From a virus, in the IMG/VR virus record IMGVR_UViG_3300019871_000001, positions 1-56,849 of that record: 56,849 nt of DNA; one strand, given 5' to 3'. This document shows positions 16,597 to 24,841 of the stretch, piece by piece. Each line of letters begins with the position of its first letter. The stretch's first letter is position 1. The position numbers were made by a program, and so were the translations under genes. The notes beneath the pieces were generated by a model, which saw only the letters and a list, made by a program, of their open reading frames with translations, searched no databases and was not told the DNA's origin.

Positions 16597-19077
16597 ATGC
16601 AGACTCAGGGAGGGGTGGCGGCCGAAACCGTCATCACATCATCGAACCGTCATTTCCGTGCGCGTCTTCAGTTCGATTGGGACAACAACGGGCTGTTTGC
16701 ACATTACCTCTCGGATTTGTCACGCCTCGCTACAACTATCTCTACAGACCGCGCGCTTAAGGGTTCGGCCCCCGAAGACGTAATGATCATTGAGGGCAGT
16801 AGTGCTGCTGAACTGAAGGTTGTTGTCGCCGGTTATGATAACACGGCGGCGCTTCCTTTCACTGCTGTGTTCTCTCCATACAACGGTTTGTCACCATTGT
16901 ATGCAAAGCAGCAGATCGGCATTGAGGTCAAGTATGACATTGGTGTTGACACAGCGCTAGGCACTGTGTGGTACCCTCAGTTCATCGGTAATATCACATC
17001 CATCACCCCCGATCGCGGTAGTGGTGAGGTGGAGATTGTTGCGTTGGATCGTGTGGAGAAGTTGCGTAAGCCTGTAATCCTTGCGCCTTGGGCTGTCTCT
17101 GATTATTACAATGGGTTGGGGCGCACGGAAGCACAAAAGGCTGACACTCAGGTTTTCATTCAGAACTGTTTGCAGAACTGTGATGTCAGCGCTACGCGTC
17201 GCCGTCCAACCTATCGCTCCGAGTTGTTTGTTCCTGATGATGCTCTTGATGGCGTCGGTATCTTTGTTCCTGGCGCTGGTGGGATGAACCCTAGTGTTGG
17301 GTGGATTGATAACGCGGGCGCTCAGACATACCCTACAAATGATGTGCCCAAGTATCAGTTGAGCGCTCAACCACACCCTCTATCACCTGACCAGGCTCAG
17401 AAGGTATTTGCGTTCAGCGCAATGGGAGCTAACAGTGATGGCGACTACTTGAAGTATTGGGTTGCTAACCGCGACTTGACGCGTGTTACGGGCGCTCATT
17501 TCATGGCGTTCACAATGTCAACAGCGGCAGGGTTCCCTAACTCCAACTGGCATGTCACAGCACCACTGACAACGATGTACGAATACCGCGCGGGTAACGG
17601 CATTGTTCTTAGCATTCAGTTGCAGAACAATGAGGTTTGGGTGCGCGTAGTTAACTCTAACAATGGCGGAGTTTACGACTCCTCTCACACAACAATCCCA
17701 TCTGGCCAGGAGAGTGTGGAGATTGTTGGTGTTGTTGGCATTTACACAGACGCTACAAACACGCGCGGCTACATCCGTGCGGGCTCCAATCAGAATGTGT
17801 TTGGGGCGTTCGGTCCTGCCATCGATCCTTCTTCATATCCTTTCGATCAGTTGCAGGGTTTGTTGATCACGCGCCACCGTGTAGCTACGTTTGATGTTGC
17901 TTATGCTTTCCGTAACTTTGGCATGCCGACACAGCCGACTGAAGATAGCATGTGGAGGCAGGCAAAGTATGCTGCTGTATTGGATCAGGGCGCTAATTCC
18001 ATCTCATTCAACCCTGGCGTTAATGGTAAGGACGCGTGGGATGTAATCACGGATCTTGCAGCCGCAGAATTTGGTAGCGTGTTTTGGGATGAGAATGGTG
18101 TGTTCAGGTTCTGGAACTACAACACCGTTAAGAACAAGCAGAACACAATTGTGCGTACGATTGGGTTGAAGGACCTTGAGGGTCTTGAGATCAGTAACAC
18201 CTTGGATAGTGTCCGTAACATCTACTCAGTTCAGGCTGACAGGATGTCCACGGTTCAGACTAAGGTGTTCGAGGCGAGTGCTTACGATCAGTTTATCATT
18301 CCTGCATACACCGTTCGTGACTTCATCATTTACGATGACAGCATGCAGTACGTGGAACCATATCGTTTCCAGAGGTACACAGCTTGCACCACAGGCCCCG
18401 CTGCCCCTCCAACATTTCCTGCATGGAACGATCAGTGGTCGCACCATGGTTACGTGATGCAGTTGGATTATACCCCTGTTGGTCAGGGATGGCATGAGCC
18501 TAACTACAACAATGTAGTCTTGGACATCTACTGTTTCTTCAATAATGACGGGCAGATGGTTGTTCGCATTACGAACCCTTGGGGCGAGACTGCGCGCCTC
18601 GCGGTAGCGAATGGCGATGGTGCCACTGCTAGGGCTGAGAACAAGGGTGCGCTACGTATTGATGGTACGAAGATCCTTAAGGGTGACACGACCACCTTCC
18701 GTACGGCTGATAATGATAGCGTTCGTAAGTACGGCCCTCGTAACTATGAGGCGACGGGCGACTGGTATCAGCAGAGCTATAACGATGAAGGACTGCTAAA
18801 CGTCCTCATTCCACGCACATCTAAGCCCATCCCAACAACACAGGACATCACGATGGCCGGTGACCCGCGCATTCAGCTTGCCGACACCATGGCATTGATT
18901 GATCCTGATGGGTTTGGTGAAGAGATGCGTGTTCAGGTGTTCGGTATCAATCGAACGCTAACGTCAGATGGCGGATTGACAGATACTTTGAGTGTCGAGA
19001 TGCTACGTCCTGCTGCGCTTGGTATTTGGGATTCATCTCAGTACGGGCGTTGGGACCAGAGTTTGATTTGGAACTGA
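16597..19077 (+). CDS. Large minor tail protein (baseplate hub)
   Basis: 826 aa. FRARLQFDWDNNGLFAHY near the start and AWDVITDLAAAEFGSVFWDE near 480 match the hub-type minor tail proteins of actinophages (gp27-like domains around a beta-rich insert). Likely part of the tail-tip adsorption device. Confidence 0.82.
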   Translation: MQTQGGVAAETVITSSNRHFRARLQFDWDNNGLFAHYLSDLSRLATTISTDRALKGSAPEDVMIIEGSSAAELKVVVAGYDNTAALPFTAVFSPYNGLSPLYAKQQIGIEVKYDIGVDTALGTVWYPQFIGNITSITPDRGSGEVEIVALDRVEKLRKPVILAPWAVSDYYNGLGRTEAQKADTQVFIQNCLQNCDVSATRRRPTYRSELFVPDDALDGVGIFVPGAGGMNPSVGWIDNAGAQTYPTNDVPKYQLSAQPHPLSPDQAQKVFAFSAMGANSDGDYLKYWVANRDLTRVTGAHFMAFTMSTAAGFPNSNWHVTAPLTTMYEYRAGNGIVLSIQLQNNEVWVRVVNSNNGGVYDSSHTTIPSGQESVEIVGVVGIYTDATNTRGYIRAGSNQNVFGAFGPAIDPSSYPFDQLQGLLITRHRVATFDVAYAFRNFGMPTQPTEDSMWRQAKYAAVLDQGANSISFNPGVNGKDAWDVITDLAAAEFGSVFWDENGVFRFWNYNTVKNKQNTIVRTIGLKDLEGLEISNTLDSVRNIYSVQADRMSTVQTKVFEASAYDQFIIPAYTVRDFIIYDDSMQYVEPYRFQRYTACTTGPAAPPTFPAWNDQWSHHGYVMQLDYTPVGQGWHEPNYNNVVLDIYCFFNNDGQMVVRITNPWGETARLAVANGDGATARAENKGALRIDGTKILKGDTTTFRTADNDSVRKYGPRNYEATGDWYQQSYNDEGLLNVLIPRTSKPIPTTQDITMAGDPRIQLADTMALIDPDGFGEEMRVQVFGINRTLTSDGGLTDTLSVEMLRPAALGIWDSSQYGRWDQSLIWN

Positions 19078-19084
19078 GGATAAT

Positions 19085-19627
19085 ATGGCTATTGTAGCTA
19101 TGGCGAATGCTGTCGCTGGTAACATTGCCGTGGCAGCAGAGTACAACAAGGTTGTTGCAAACATTGTTGACCTTGATACGCGCGTTCAGGCTCTTGAGGC
19201 AGGAACGTCTAGTATGCTGGGTGCTAAGGCCCGCCAGGTAACACCAACAGGTGTGAATGGTATTGGTGCAACTGAGACGTTCATCTCCCAGATTACATTT
19301 ACTGCGTCCGCAGGTAGGCGTTATCGTGTTCTGTGGGATGGTCAGTTGGTGTACAGCAACTCCGATTACTTCAACTTGGTGGGGCGCTGGGCAACAGGTG
19401 CTACTGTCACAGCGGCGGGAACACAGTTCTATTTCCGTAACGTCAGTGGTGGCACGCCAGGAAACTGGGAAGGTCCACGCACTATCATCGCCGAAATCAC
19501 TGGTATGCCAGCGGGTCAGGTTACTGTGGGATTTTCGTTGAAGCGTTCGAGCGGAACTGGAACTGTTGATGCACGTGCTGATGCTAACGATCAGAGGCGC
19601 ATGTATATCGACGACATCGGAGTGTAA
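19085..19627 (+). CDS. Minor tail protein / tail fibre, 180 aa
   Basis: Short N-terminal helix (VAAEYNKVVANIVDLDTRVQ) that could trimerise, followed by a beta-sandwich of about 120 aa. This small fibre layout is common at the end of actinophage tail operons. Confidence 0.7.
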   Translation: MAIVAMANAVAGNIAVAAEYNKVVANIVDLDTRVQALEAGTSSMLGAKARQVTPTGVNGIGATETFISQITFTASAGRRYRVLWDGQLVYSNSDYFNLVGRWATGATVTAAGTQFYFRNVSGGTPGNWEGPRTIIAEITGMPAGQVTVGFSLKRSSGTGTVDARADANDQRRMYIDDIGV

Positions 19628-19647
19628 CCCCTAACGGAGGAATTGCT

Positions 19648-19977
19648 GTGAATTTCACAGACATCCTCGCGGCACTTCCAACGCTAGGACCCATTGGTTT
19701 GGTGCTGTTGATCCTTGCCTATGTCGGTAGGCAATGGTTGAGCAGCGATTCCAGGTACAAGGCAGAGTTGGAGCGTCTCGACACCGCACATCAAGCGGAG
19801 TTGGAGCGCATCAGCGCGTCGCATGAAGAGCAATTGAAGGGTCTTCGCTTTGACATCACTGAACTGAGGCGTGAAATCGGTGAGCTTCGTGTTGAGCTTA
19901 ATGCCGAGCGTCGGGCACGCATGGAAGCACAAGAGGAAGCACATCAAATTCGACTTCAGTCGGGGACTGATAAGTAA
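19648..19977 (+). CDS. Membrane-anchored coiled-coil protein (holin/spanin-like)
   Basis: 109 aa, GTG start after GGAGG. One N-terminal transmembrane segment (LGPIGLVLLILAYVGRQWL) and a long heptad-repeat helix to the end. Topology resembles an i-spanin or accessory lysis protein; it opens the lysis cassette and is coupled to the next gene. Confidence 0.65.
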   Translation: MNFTDILAALPTLGPIGLVLLILAYVGRQWLSSDSRYKAELERLDTAHQAELERISASHEEQLKGLRFDITELRREIGELRVELNAERRARMEAQEEAHQIRLQSGTDK

Positions 19978-20591
19978 TGACAACAACAGAACCACTCCAC
20001 CGTACAAAGAGGGCCATCTATGTAGTGTTGCTATGCGTAGCACTTGTTTGTTCAGCGTTCGCTCTTTACAATCAGTATGCAAGCGATAGCACGTCGAAGT
20101 CTCTCGGCGATCAAGTAACACAGGCTTGTCAGCAGAATCGTGTCTTGGCGATGGCACAAGGATTGAACTGTGATCAGGCTAAGGACGCCTCCCAGGGTAA
20201 CCCTGTGATCAAGGGAGAAAAGGGAGATAAGGGCGATCGTGGAGACATGGGATACGCTGGGCAGGATGGCATGTCGATTACTGGACCTGTAGGACCCTCA
20301 GGAGCGCCTGGAGCTAAGGGCGAGAAGGGTGATACCGGAACAACGGGTGCCACAGGCGTTAAGGGAGATCCTGGCGTTGCGGGGGAGAAGGGCGAAAAGG
20401 GAGAAAAGGGAGAAAAGGGAGACACAGGGGCGCAAGGCGATAAGGGCGATGTGGGAGATCGTGGTAGTGATGGGGAGCCCGCGCCTCGCATTGAATCAAC
20501 AAAGTTTGTTCCTGACCCATGCCGATTTCGTATCACACTTACCGATGGGTCATTTTATGACGCACCAGTACCGGAGGACCAATGTATGTAA
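19977..20591 (+). CDS. Membrane-anchored collagen-like protein
   Basis: 204 aa. A signal-anchor (AIYVVLLCVALVCSAFALY), a linker with two Cys, then about 33 consecutive Gly-X-Y triplets rich in GEKGDK/GEKGEK (residues about 78-168, one GMSITGP interruption), and a small Cys-containing C-terminal domain. Such triplets form trimeric collagen helices. Sits between the coiled-coil membrane protein and endolysin; role may be surface or virion attachment. Confidence 0.8.
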   Translation: MTTTEPLHRTKRAIYVVLLCVALVCSAFALYNQYASDSTSKSLGDQVTQACQQNRVLAMAQGLNCDQAKDASQGNPVIKGEKGDKGDRGDMGYAGQDGMSITGPVGPSGAPGAKGEKGDTGTTGATGVKGDPGVAGEKGEKGEKGEKGDTGAQGDKGDVGDRGSDGEPAPRIESTKFVPDPCRFRITLTDGSFYDAPVPEDQCM

Positions 20592-21466
20592 ATGATCTTG
20601 CAAGCATGTTGCGTGCAGGAGGAATGAATGTTGTTGAAGTTGGTGGATGGCAGAGTCGTAATCATGGTTCTCTGAAGACCGTGTCATCTATCATCTGTCA
20701 TCACACTGCTGGAGCAGCGACAGGTAATTTTCCATCATTGAATGTCGTAACGTATGGTCGATCTGACCTGCCCGGTCCACTATGTAATTTGGGCTTGGGA
20801 CGTGACGGTACTGTATTTGTTGTGTCTAATGGCACTGCGTGGCATGCGGGCGCGACAATCAACGACAACATTTACGGCAATTACAATTCGTTGGGTATTG
20901 AGGCTGAGAACACAGGTACAGGACAGGCGTGGCCTGAGGTTCAGGTTAATGCGTACGCGAAGCTGTGCGCCTTGTTGTGCAAGCACTACGGCGTATCGGT
21001 GGATCGTGTAAAGGGTCACAAGGAAATTTGTTCCCCTGCTGGGCGCAAGGTTGACCCTGCCAATCTTCCCGGAGACATGAATGGTTTGCGCGCTCGCGTA
21101 ACCGGATACATTTCAGGTGGAGACACAGGAACCCCACCTGCAACGACAAAGGATGGTTTGGAACTTATGGAGCGCATTACAGTTAAGGCAAGCGCGGACA
21201 CTATAAGCATTCGTGTGCGCCTTCCAGGTGGGCCGAACGCTAAGATCATTGTGCGCCCGCCTGTAGAGGGTGGTGCTAACCCTGTGTGGTTGGGTAATGT
21301 CTATGCGTGGGGCAGCGACAAGTCTGGTGTTGGGGGTAACCCTAAGAATATCGTTGGTTACAATCCTAAGATTGCGTACTCACGTAACGTTCCATTGGCT
21401 GAGGCTGTGTGGGCTGACGTCGAATACTCGTGCTACGAAGACTTCATCATTGAGGTGATTGGATAA
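20582..21466 (+). CDS. lysA: Endolysin, N-acetylmuramoyl-L-alanine amidase
   Basis: 294 aa, GGAGG before ATG. Residues about 25-175 form an Amidase_2/PGRP domain: zinc ligands in SIICHHTAGA and VKGHKEICSPAGRKVDP, and conserved NSLGIEAEN. The C-terminal 100 aa are beta-rich and likely bind cell wall. It cleaves the stem peptide from peptidoglycan at the end of infection. Confidence 0.92.
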   Translation: MYVNDLASMLRAGGMNVVEVGGWQSRNHGSLKTVSSIICHHTAGAATGNFPSLNVVTYGRSDLPGPLCNLGLGRDGTVFVVSNGTAWHAGATINDNIYGNYNSLGIEAENTGTGQAWPEVQVNAYAKLCALLCKHYGVSVDRVKGHKEICSPAGRKVDPANLPGDMNGLRARVTGYISGGDTGTPPATTKDGLELMERITVKASADTISIRVRLPGGPNAKIIVRPPVEGGANPVWLGNVYAWGSDKSGVGGNPKNIVGYNPKIAYSRNVPLAEAVWADVEYSCYEDFIIEVIG

Positions 21467-21468
21467 TT

Positions 21469-21726
21469 ATGTGGACTGCTAAGTTCTGGAAGGAAGCGAC
21501 GGAGCGCGCCATCAAGACGGCCGCACAGTTTGCCCTTGTGTTCCTCGGAGCAGATGGGGGTGGACTTCTCACGTTGAATTGGAATGTGGCCGGTATTGCT
21601 ATTGCTGGTGGAGCGCTCGCTTCATACATCACTAGTATCATCAGCGCCGCTACGCCTTCAGGGGAAATCACTCCGAACTTCCGTAGTGGTAAGACTACAG
21701 ATGGCAACCCTGACACGGACGCCTAA
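21469..21726 (+). CDS. Holin, r1t type
   Basis: 85 aa. MWTAKFWKEATERAIKTAAQ is the hallmark start of r1t-like holins, followed by two transmembrane segments (FALVFLG..., IAIAGGALASYITSI). It makes membrane holes to release the endolysin. Confidence 0.9.
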   Translation: MWTAKFWKEATERAIKTAAQFALVFLGADGGGLLTLNWNVAGIAIAGGALASYITSIISAATPSGEITPNFRSGKTTDGNPDTDA

Positions 21727-21736
21727 AAATTGATAT

Positions 21737-21777
21737 GGAAAAGCCCCACACATCATCGTGATGTGTGGGGCTTTTCC
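21737..21777. terminator. Bidirectional terminator at convergent gene ends
   Basis: Perfect 19-bp inverted repeat around loop TCG with A-tracts and T-tracts at both ends (GGAAAAGCCCC ... GGGGCTTTTCC). It ends the rightward late operon and the leftward operon that stops at 21777. Confidence 0.92.
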
Positions 21778-21944
21778 TATGCGTCCTTGACACCCATCTC
21801 TAGAAACGCAAACGCTGTCTTGAACTCTCGCCTGGCAAGTTCCACGAAGTCTTCGTCGACATCAGGAGCACCACGTAGTGATCCTACCACGAGATAGACA
21901 CGCGCGCGGAGACGTTCGATGTCCTTGTCATACTGATGACTCAC
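21777..21944 (-). CDS. Hypothetical protein, 55 aa
   Basis: GTG 21944 with GGAGG upstream and a 4-bp GTGA overlap with the gene before it. Helical, mixed charge, no recognised domain. Last gene of the leftward operon; its stop touches the terminator. Confidence 0.65.
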   Translation of the reverse strand: MSHQYDKDIERLRARVYLVVGSLRGAPDVDEDFVELARREFKTAFAFLEMGVKDA

Positions 21945-22147
21945 ACATCCTCCTCTGCTTCATCATCTTCATCGTCGGTGTTGATGGCGTTAGCAATGGC
22001 CTCACATGCTCCTGCCAGCCCCATCAACAACACAAATACAATCCCACCAATTAGCAATGCCATCATCGTTGCGCCGAGAGCGACGAATACATAACCCACG
22101 CTCCCTAGAACGATAATCAAGGCTAGGCATCCTCGCATCTCGATCAC
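21941..22147 (-). CDS. Small membrane protein, 68 aa
   Basis: Two hydrophobic segments (LALIIVLGSVGYVFVALGAT, MMALLIGGIVFVLLMGLAGA) and an acidic tail rich in Asp/Glu. Start GTG 22147 or ATG 22138 after GAAGG. Function unknown. Confidence 0.65.
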   Translation of the reverse strand: MIEMRGCLALIIVLGSVGYVFVALGATMMALLIGGIVFVLLMGLAGACEAIANAINTDDEDDEAEEDV

Positions 22148-22156
22148 TTCCCTTCG

Positions 22157-22249
22157 CTATTTAACCCACATGTCCTCATCAATGATGTTACTTTCTAACT
22201 CCAACAGGTTTTGAATCGCTTGCTCTGCGTCAAATTCTTCATCGTACAA
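22157..22249 (-). CDS. Possible acidic micropeptide, 30 aa
   Basis: TTG 22249 to TAG 22157, acidic and helical, fills the gap between two leftward genes. No convincing ribosome site; kept because the gap is otherwise empty and composition is protein-like. Confidence 0.35.
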   Translation of the reverse strand: MYDEEFDAEQAIQNLLELESNIIDEDMWVK

Positions 22250-22250
22250 C

Positions 22251-22808
22251 TCACAACCCCAATTCGTTGATCAACTTCTGCGCCGCATTGCTGAGATCTT
22301 GCCGTGTACCGTTGTTGAACACAACACGATCAACTGCGATATCTCCCACTGAAACATCAGAAGTGTGTGCATTAACAGGGCCAAAACCATCGCGCACAAT
22401 CCTCACCATAACACCACCATACGCCTTAACCAACGTTGCCTCATTGGCGTATCGCACACCTGTGATGGCTGTGTGCACCCCGTCCTCTTCGTTGGCGATG
22501 ATGGTGCGCTCAGCAACACGCAACCACACGTCCTGCCCTAGGATGTTACGACAAGCTTCCGTGCCCAGTACTTGAAGATATTCGCGAACGCCCTTGTGAT
22601 TCTTCGCTTCAGTGTACCCTTCCCTATTCACCACGTCAACGTAACTGTACCAATCACGTTGGTCATCTGACAGAATAGGATTCAGCACCATTGCCATCTT
22701 ATGCAAGGGGTCGGAGAATGCCATGGTTCGTGTGCGGGAGCGCAAGGCAAGGGATTTGGCGAACTCATCCTTCCCTGCCTGTGCGTAGCCTGTAAGCCCA
22801 ATGATCAT
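22251..22808 (-). CDS. Deoxynucleoside monophosphate kinase
   Basis: 185 aa from ATG 22808, 1 nt after the previous stop, with AAGGA 6 nt upstream (a longer frame exists but overlaps that gene). P-loop GLTGYAQAGKDEF at residues 4-16 and a lid-like region typical of phage dNMP kinases, which convert dNMPs to dNDPs for phage DNA synthesis. Confidence 0.85.
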   Translation of the reverse strand: MIIGLTGYAQAGKDEFAKSLALRSRTRTMAFSDPLHKMAMVLNPILSDDQRDWYSYVDVVNREGYTEAKNHKGVREYLQVLGTEACRNILGQDVWLRVAERTIIANEEDGVHTAITGVRYANEATLVKAYGGVMVRIVRDGFGPVNAHTSDVSVGDIAVDRVVFNNGTRQDLSNAAQKLINELGL

Positions 22809-22809
22809 G

Positions 22810-23001
22810 TTAGTCCTTAAACGCAGCGACAACGGCAATGATCATGAGAAGTACAAGGAACAACGCAAACCCAATCCACAGCGGAGAAAACACCCACCAC
22901 CACGACCACGCAATGACATTCGTCAGCTTCAGGATCACGAACGCTAGTGTAGTAAGACTGAGGATACCGACGCCACCACTGTTGTTAGAAGAGTCACTCA
23001 C
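22810..23001 (-). CDS. Small membrane protein, 63 aa
   Basis: Two transmembrane segments with a Trp cluster (IAWSWWWVFSPLWIGFALF), a pattern recurrent in phage early regions. GTG start overlaps the previous stop by 4 nt, AGGAGG upstream. Unknown role. Confidence 0.7.
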   Translation of the reverse strand: MSDSSNNSGGVGILSLTTLAFVILKLTNVIAWSWWWVFSPLWIGFALFLVLLMIIAVVAAFKD

Positions 23002-23147
23002 TTTTCTGCCTCCTTTTTCTTCTCGTTCTTTTTCTTGAGCTCCTTGATCACCTTGTCATAAACAGGTGTCGGCTCCTTCTTCATTGATGGTAGCACTCCA
23101 CTCACCTTCTTGTCAACTGCTTCTGTAAACCACTTACTCGCCATCAT
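22998..23147 (-). CDS. Lys-rich small protein, 48-49 aa
   Basis: Starts at ATG 23147 or 23144 (ATGATG), overlapping the previous stop. The C-terminus is almost only Lys, Glu and Asn and encodes the Shine-Dalgarno of the next gene. Function unknown. Confidence 0.6.
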   Translation of the reverse strand: MMASKWFTEAVDKKVSGVLPSMKKEPTPVYDKVIKELKKKNEKKKEAEK

Positions 23148-23491
23148 TCATCCCAACGTTTGGTGTTCTTGTTGCGCCCCGCCGCATCGTACAATTCGTA
23201 GTCGGAACCGCCTACCTGTGACTTAGAGTGCCCGATGCACAGTTTATTACCCTTACACTTCCCACGCTTGCAAGGATCGTTACGCGTCACCTTCCCCTTA
23301 ACCTTCGCAACAACACGACTCTTCGTCTCAATTTTAACTTGGCGCTTAACGATCTTAGGTTCGACAGTCCCCTTGCGCGATGCCGCCTTCTTCATGTTCC
23401 TATGCGCAGTATCGCATTTACTCTTCGTGTCAAACCACACAACGTTACTACCTGTGCGCACACCGTACTGTGTTTCAGTCTTACCAAACAT
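23144..23491 (-). CDS. Basic protein with Cys cluster, 115 aa
   Basis: N-terminal WFDTKSKCDTAHRNMKKAA, then a Lys-rich stretch, then CKRGKCKGNKLCIGHSKS, likely a zinc knuckle. Possible nucleic acid binding; not recognised. TAATG coupling to the upstream gene. Confidence 0.6.
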   Translation of the reverse strand: MFGKTETQYGVRTGSNVVWFDTKSKCDTAHRNMKKAASRKGTVEPKIVKRQVKIETKSRVVAKVKGKVTRNDPCKRGKCKGNKLCIGHSKSQVGGSDYELYDAAGRNKNTKRWDE

Positions 23492-23667
23492 TACAGGCGC
23501 TCCTCTCGAAGTTCAGCTTCCCTAATTGAAGGGTCAGCAGCCATCTTAGCACGTGTAGACTTAGCCTTTGCCAATGACGTACCAGAAGGCAAGCGCTTAA
23601 CTCTCCAATCTCTATCATTGTGCTTCTTGTATGCGATCCTGAAGATCCGTGTAGGTTTTCCAGCCAT
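23491..23667 (-). CDS. Basic protein, 58 aa, leaderless
   Basis: ATG 23667 lies exactly 6 nt after a -10 box with no ribosome site, so the mRNA probably begins at the start codon. Product is Arg/Lys-rich and helical. First gene of the leftward operon that ends at 21777. Confidence 0.6.
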   Translation of the reverse strand: MAGKPTRIFRIAYKKHNDRDWRVKRLPSGTSLAKAKSTRAKMAADPSIREAELREERL

Positions 23668-23673
23668 GCGGCA

Positions 23674-23702
23674 ACACTAGCCCATCATCGTGAGGTTGTC
23701 AA
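23674..23702 (-). promoter_or_regulatory. Leaderless-type promoter
   Basis: On the minus strand: TTGACA, 17-bp spacer, TAGTGT, 6 nt, then ATG 23667. Confidence 0.7.
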
Positions 23703-23756
23703 CCCCCAAATGAAACAACCCCTCGCACAGTCGGTTAGACCATACGAGGGGAAGCG

Positions 23757-23830
23757 AGCCACTGACAGGAATCGAACCCGCGTACTCCATCTTACAAGGA
23801 TGGCGCTCAGCCAACATGAGCAACAGAGGC
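23757..23830 (-). tRNA. tRNA-Thr (TGT)
   Basis: Anticodon stem CCATC/GATGG with loop CTTGTAA, T-arm GCGGG-TTCGATT-CCTGT, acceptor GCCTCTG/CAGTGGC with one T-T mismatch. The 87-nt gap to tRNA-Lys (23831-23917) holds no convincing gene. Confidence 0.88.
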
Positions 23831-23917
23831 ATACCGACTTTATGGCAGTCGTCGCCACCCAAATCCATGGGCGTCCCGTTCATGCTAAGGATTTTACGGG
23901 CAACTATGTTTTTAACG

Positions 23918-23989
23918 TGGGCCCACACAGCATCGAACTGTGATCTTCCGGGTAAGAGCCGGAGGTTTTACCAATTATACTATAGGCCC
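23918..23989 (-). tRNA. tRNA-Lys (CTT)
   Basis: Acceptor GGGCCTA/TGGGCCC, anticodon stem TCCGG/CCGGA with loop CTCTTAC, T-arm CACAG-TTCGATG-CTGTG. It lies 4 nt downstream of an HNH gene. Confidence 0.9.
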
Positions 23990-23993
23990 AATG

Positions 23994-24353
23994 TCACCTG
24001 TAACGCTTTTGATACTCTCTCTTTAGTACAGCGCACCTATCACAGTAGCAGTTCTTCTTACCACTGATACCCTCGCCGTGATCCACGCTCTGTTCGGTTC
24101 CTGATTTCTTAGCGTGGCATGACTTGCATCGTAGCACACACTTCTCAAGTTCCGCAACTACCTTACTGCGCTTATGAGTAATGCATTTTCCTACGTCGAA
24201 AGATTTAGTTGTTCGATCAACATGGTCAAATTCTAGCTGAGATACGGTACCACAGTCTACACACTTCCCGCCAAGCATGTCTACGTATTCTGCGCGTAGC
24301 CTGTGGTACCGCTTACTCATGTATGCTTTCATGTACTCGTTTGAATTGCTCAT
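23994..24353 (-). CDS. HNH endonuclease, leaderless
   Basis: 119 aa: GKCVDCG, LEFDHVDRTTK, CVLRCKSCHAKKSG form a His-Asn-His-type core with zinc pairs, followed by a second Cys cluster (NCYCDRC). The start ATG is 6 nt after a TAGTAT box (24360-24365) without a ribosome site. Placed between tRNA genes, so probably a homing nuclease. Confidence 0.82.
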   Translation of the reverse strand: MSNSNEYMKAYMSKRYHRLRAEYVDMLGGKCVDCGTVSQLEFDHVDRTTKSFDVGKCITHKRSKVVAELEKCVLRCKSCHAKKSGTEQSVDHGEGISGKKNCYCDRCAVLKREYQKRYR

Positions 24354-24359
24354 GAAAGC

Positions 24360-24365
24360 ATACTA
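24360..24365 (-). promoter_or_regulatory. -10 box for HNH gene (leaderless)
   Basis: Minus-strand ATG-TAGTAT, then 6 nt, then the start codon. No clear -35. Confidence 0.45.
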
Positions 24366-24417
24366 CATTAAGAGTTCTAACTACGAAGTTAAGCGCCTCA
24401 CGTATGAAGCGCCGAGT

Positions 24418-24654
24418 TTAGTATCCGAACAACTCTTCCATGCGTGCGGAAATTTGAACTTCGTGCCTAACATCTTCCGAATCTACATAGTAGATGTGAA
24501 CTTCATGCACGTCATACGAGCAAGTTTCACATCCGCCCGTGTTGTATGACTCTTCGTAGTAAGATGTGACACGCACCACATCTTCAATCTCATGTTCCTC
24601 ACGCAAGAACTCCGCTAGGAACTCATGGAAGCGATCCTTCCACGTCTCTGCCAT
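24418..24654 (-). CDS. Acidic hypothetical protein, 78 aa
   Basis: GGAAGGGG precedes the ATG. Rich in Glu, Asp, Tyr, with CETC in the middle. Not recognised. Transcribed with the surrounding tRNAs. Confidence 0.6.
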   Translation of the reverse strand: MAETWKDRFHEFLAEFLREEHEIEDVVRVTSYYEESYNTGGCETCSYDVHEVHIYYVDSEDVRHEVQISARMEELFGY

Positions 24655-24675
24655 CTTGTCAACCCCTTCCTTGAG

Positions 24676-24746
24676 AAAGTTGCCCCGGAGTTGAACCGGG
24701 CTAAGTAGATTTGCAGTCTACCACATAACCGCTCTGACAGCAACTC
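24676..24746 (-). tRNA. tRNA-Cys (GCA)
   Basis: Acceptor GAGTTGC/GCAACTT, anticodon stem GTAGA/TCTAC with loop CTGCAAA, T-arm CCCGG-TTCAACT-CCGGG, discriminator T as expected for Cys. Confidence 0.9.
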
Positions 24747-24750
24747 ACGG

Positions 24751-24835
24751 CGGGGACAGGAGGATTCGAACCTCCGTCGCTGTTACACGATTCACTTTAG
24801 CAAAGTGATGCTATCGGCCGCTCAGCCATATCCCC
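24751..24835 (-). tRNA. tRNA-Ser (GCT)
   Basis: Long variable arm, acceptor GGGGATA/TGTCCCC, anticodon stem TCACT/AGTGA with loop TTGCTAA, T-arm GGAGG-TTCGAAT-CCTCC, discriminator G. Confidence 0.92.
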
Positions 24836-24841
24836 ATACTA

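Noticed and set aside
20174-20536. Minus-strand open frame rich in Pro and Ser opposite the collagen gene
   Set aside because: It is the mirror image of the Gly-X-Y codon repeat (GGN becomes NCC); no ribosome site, and the plus-strand gene has anchor, domain and coupling evidence.
23677-23928. Minus-strand frame running through tRNA-Thr
   Set aside because: It reads across a complete cloverleaf and has no ribosome site.
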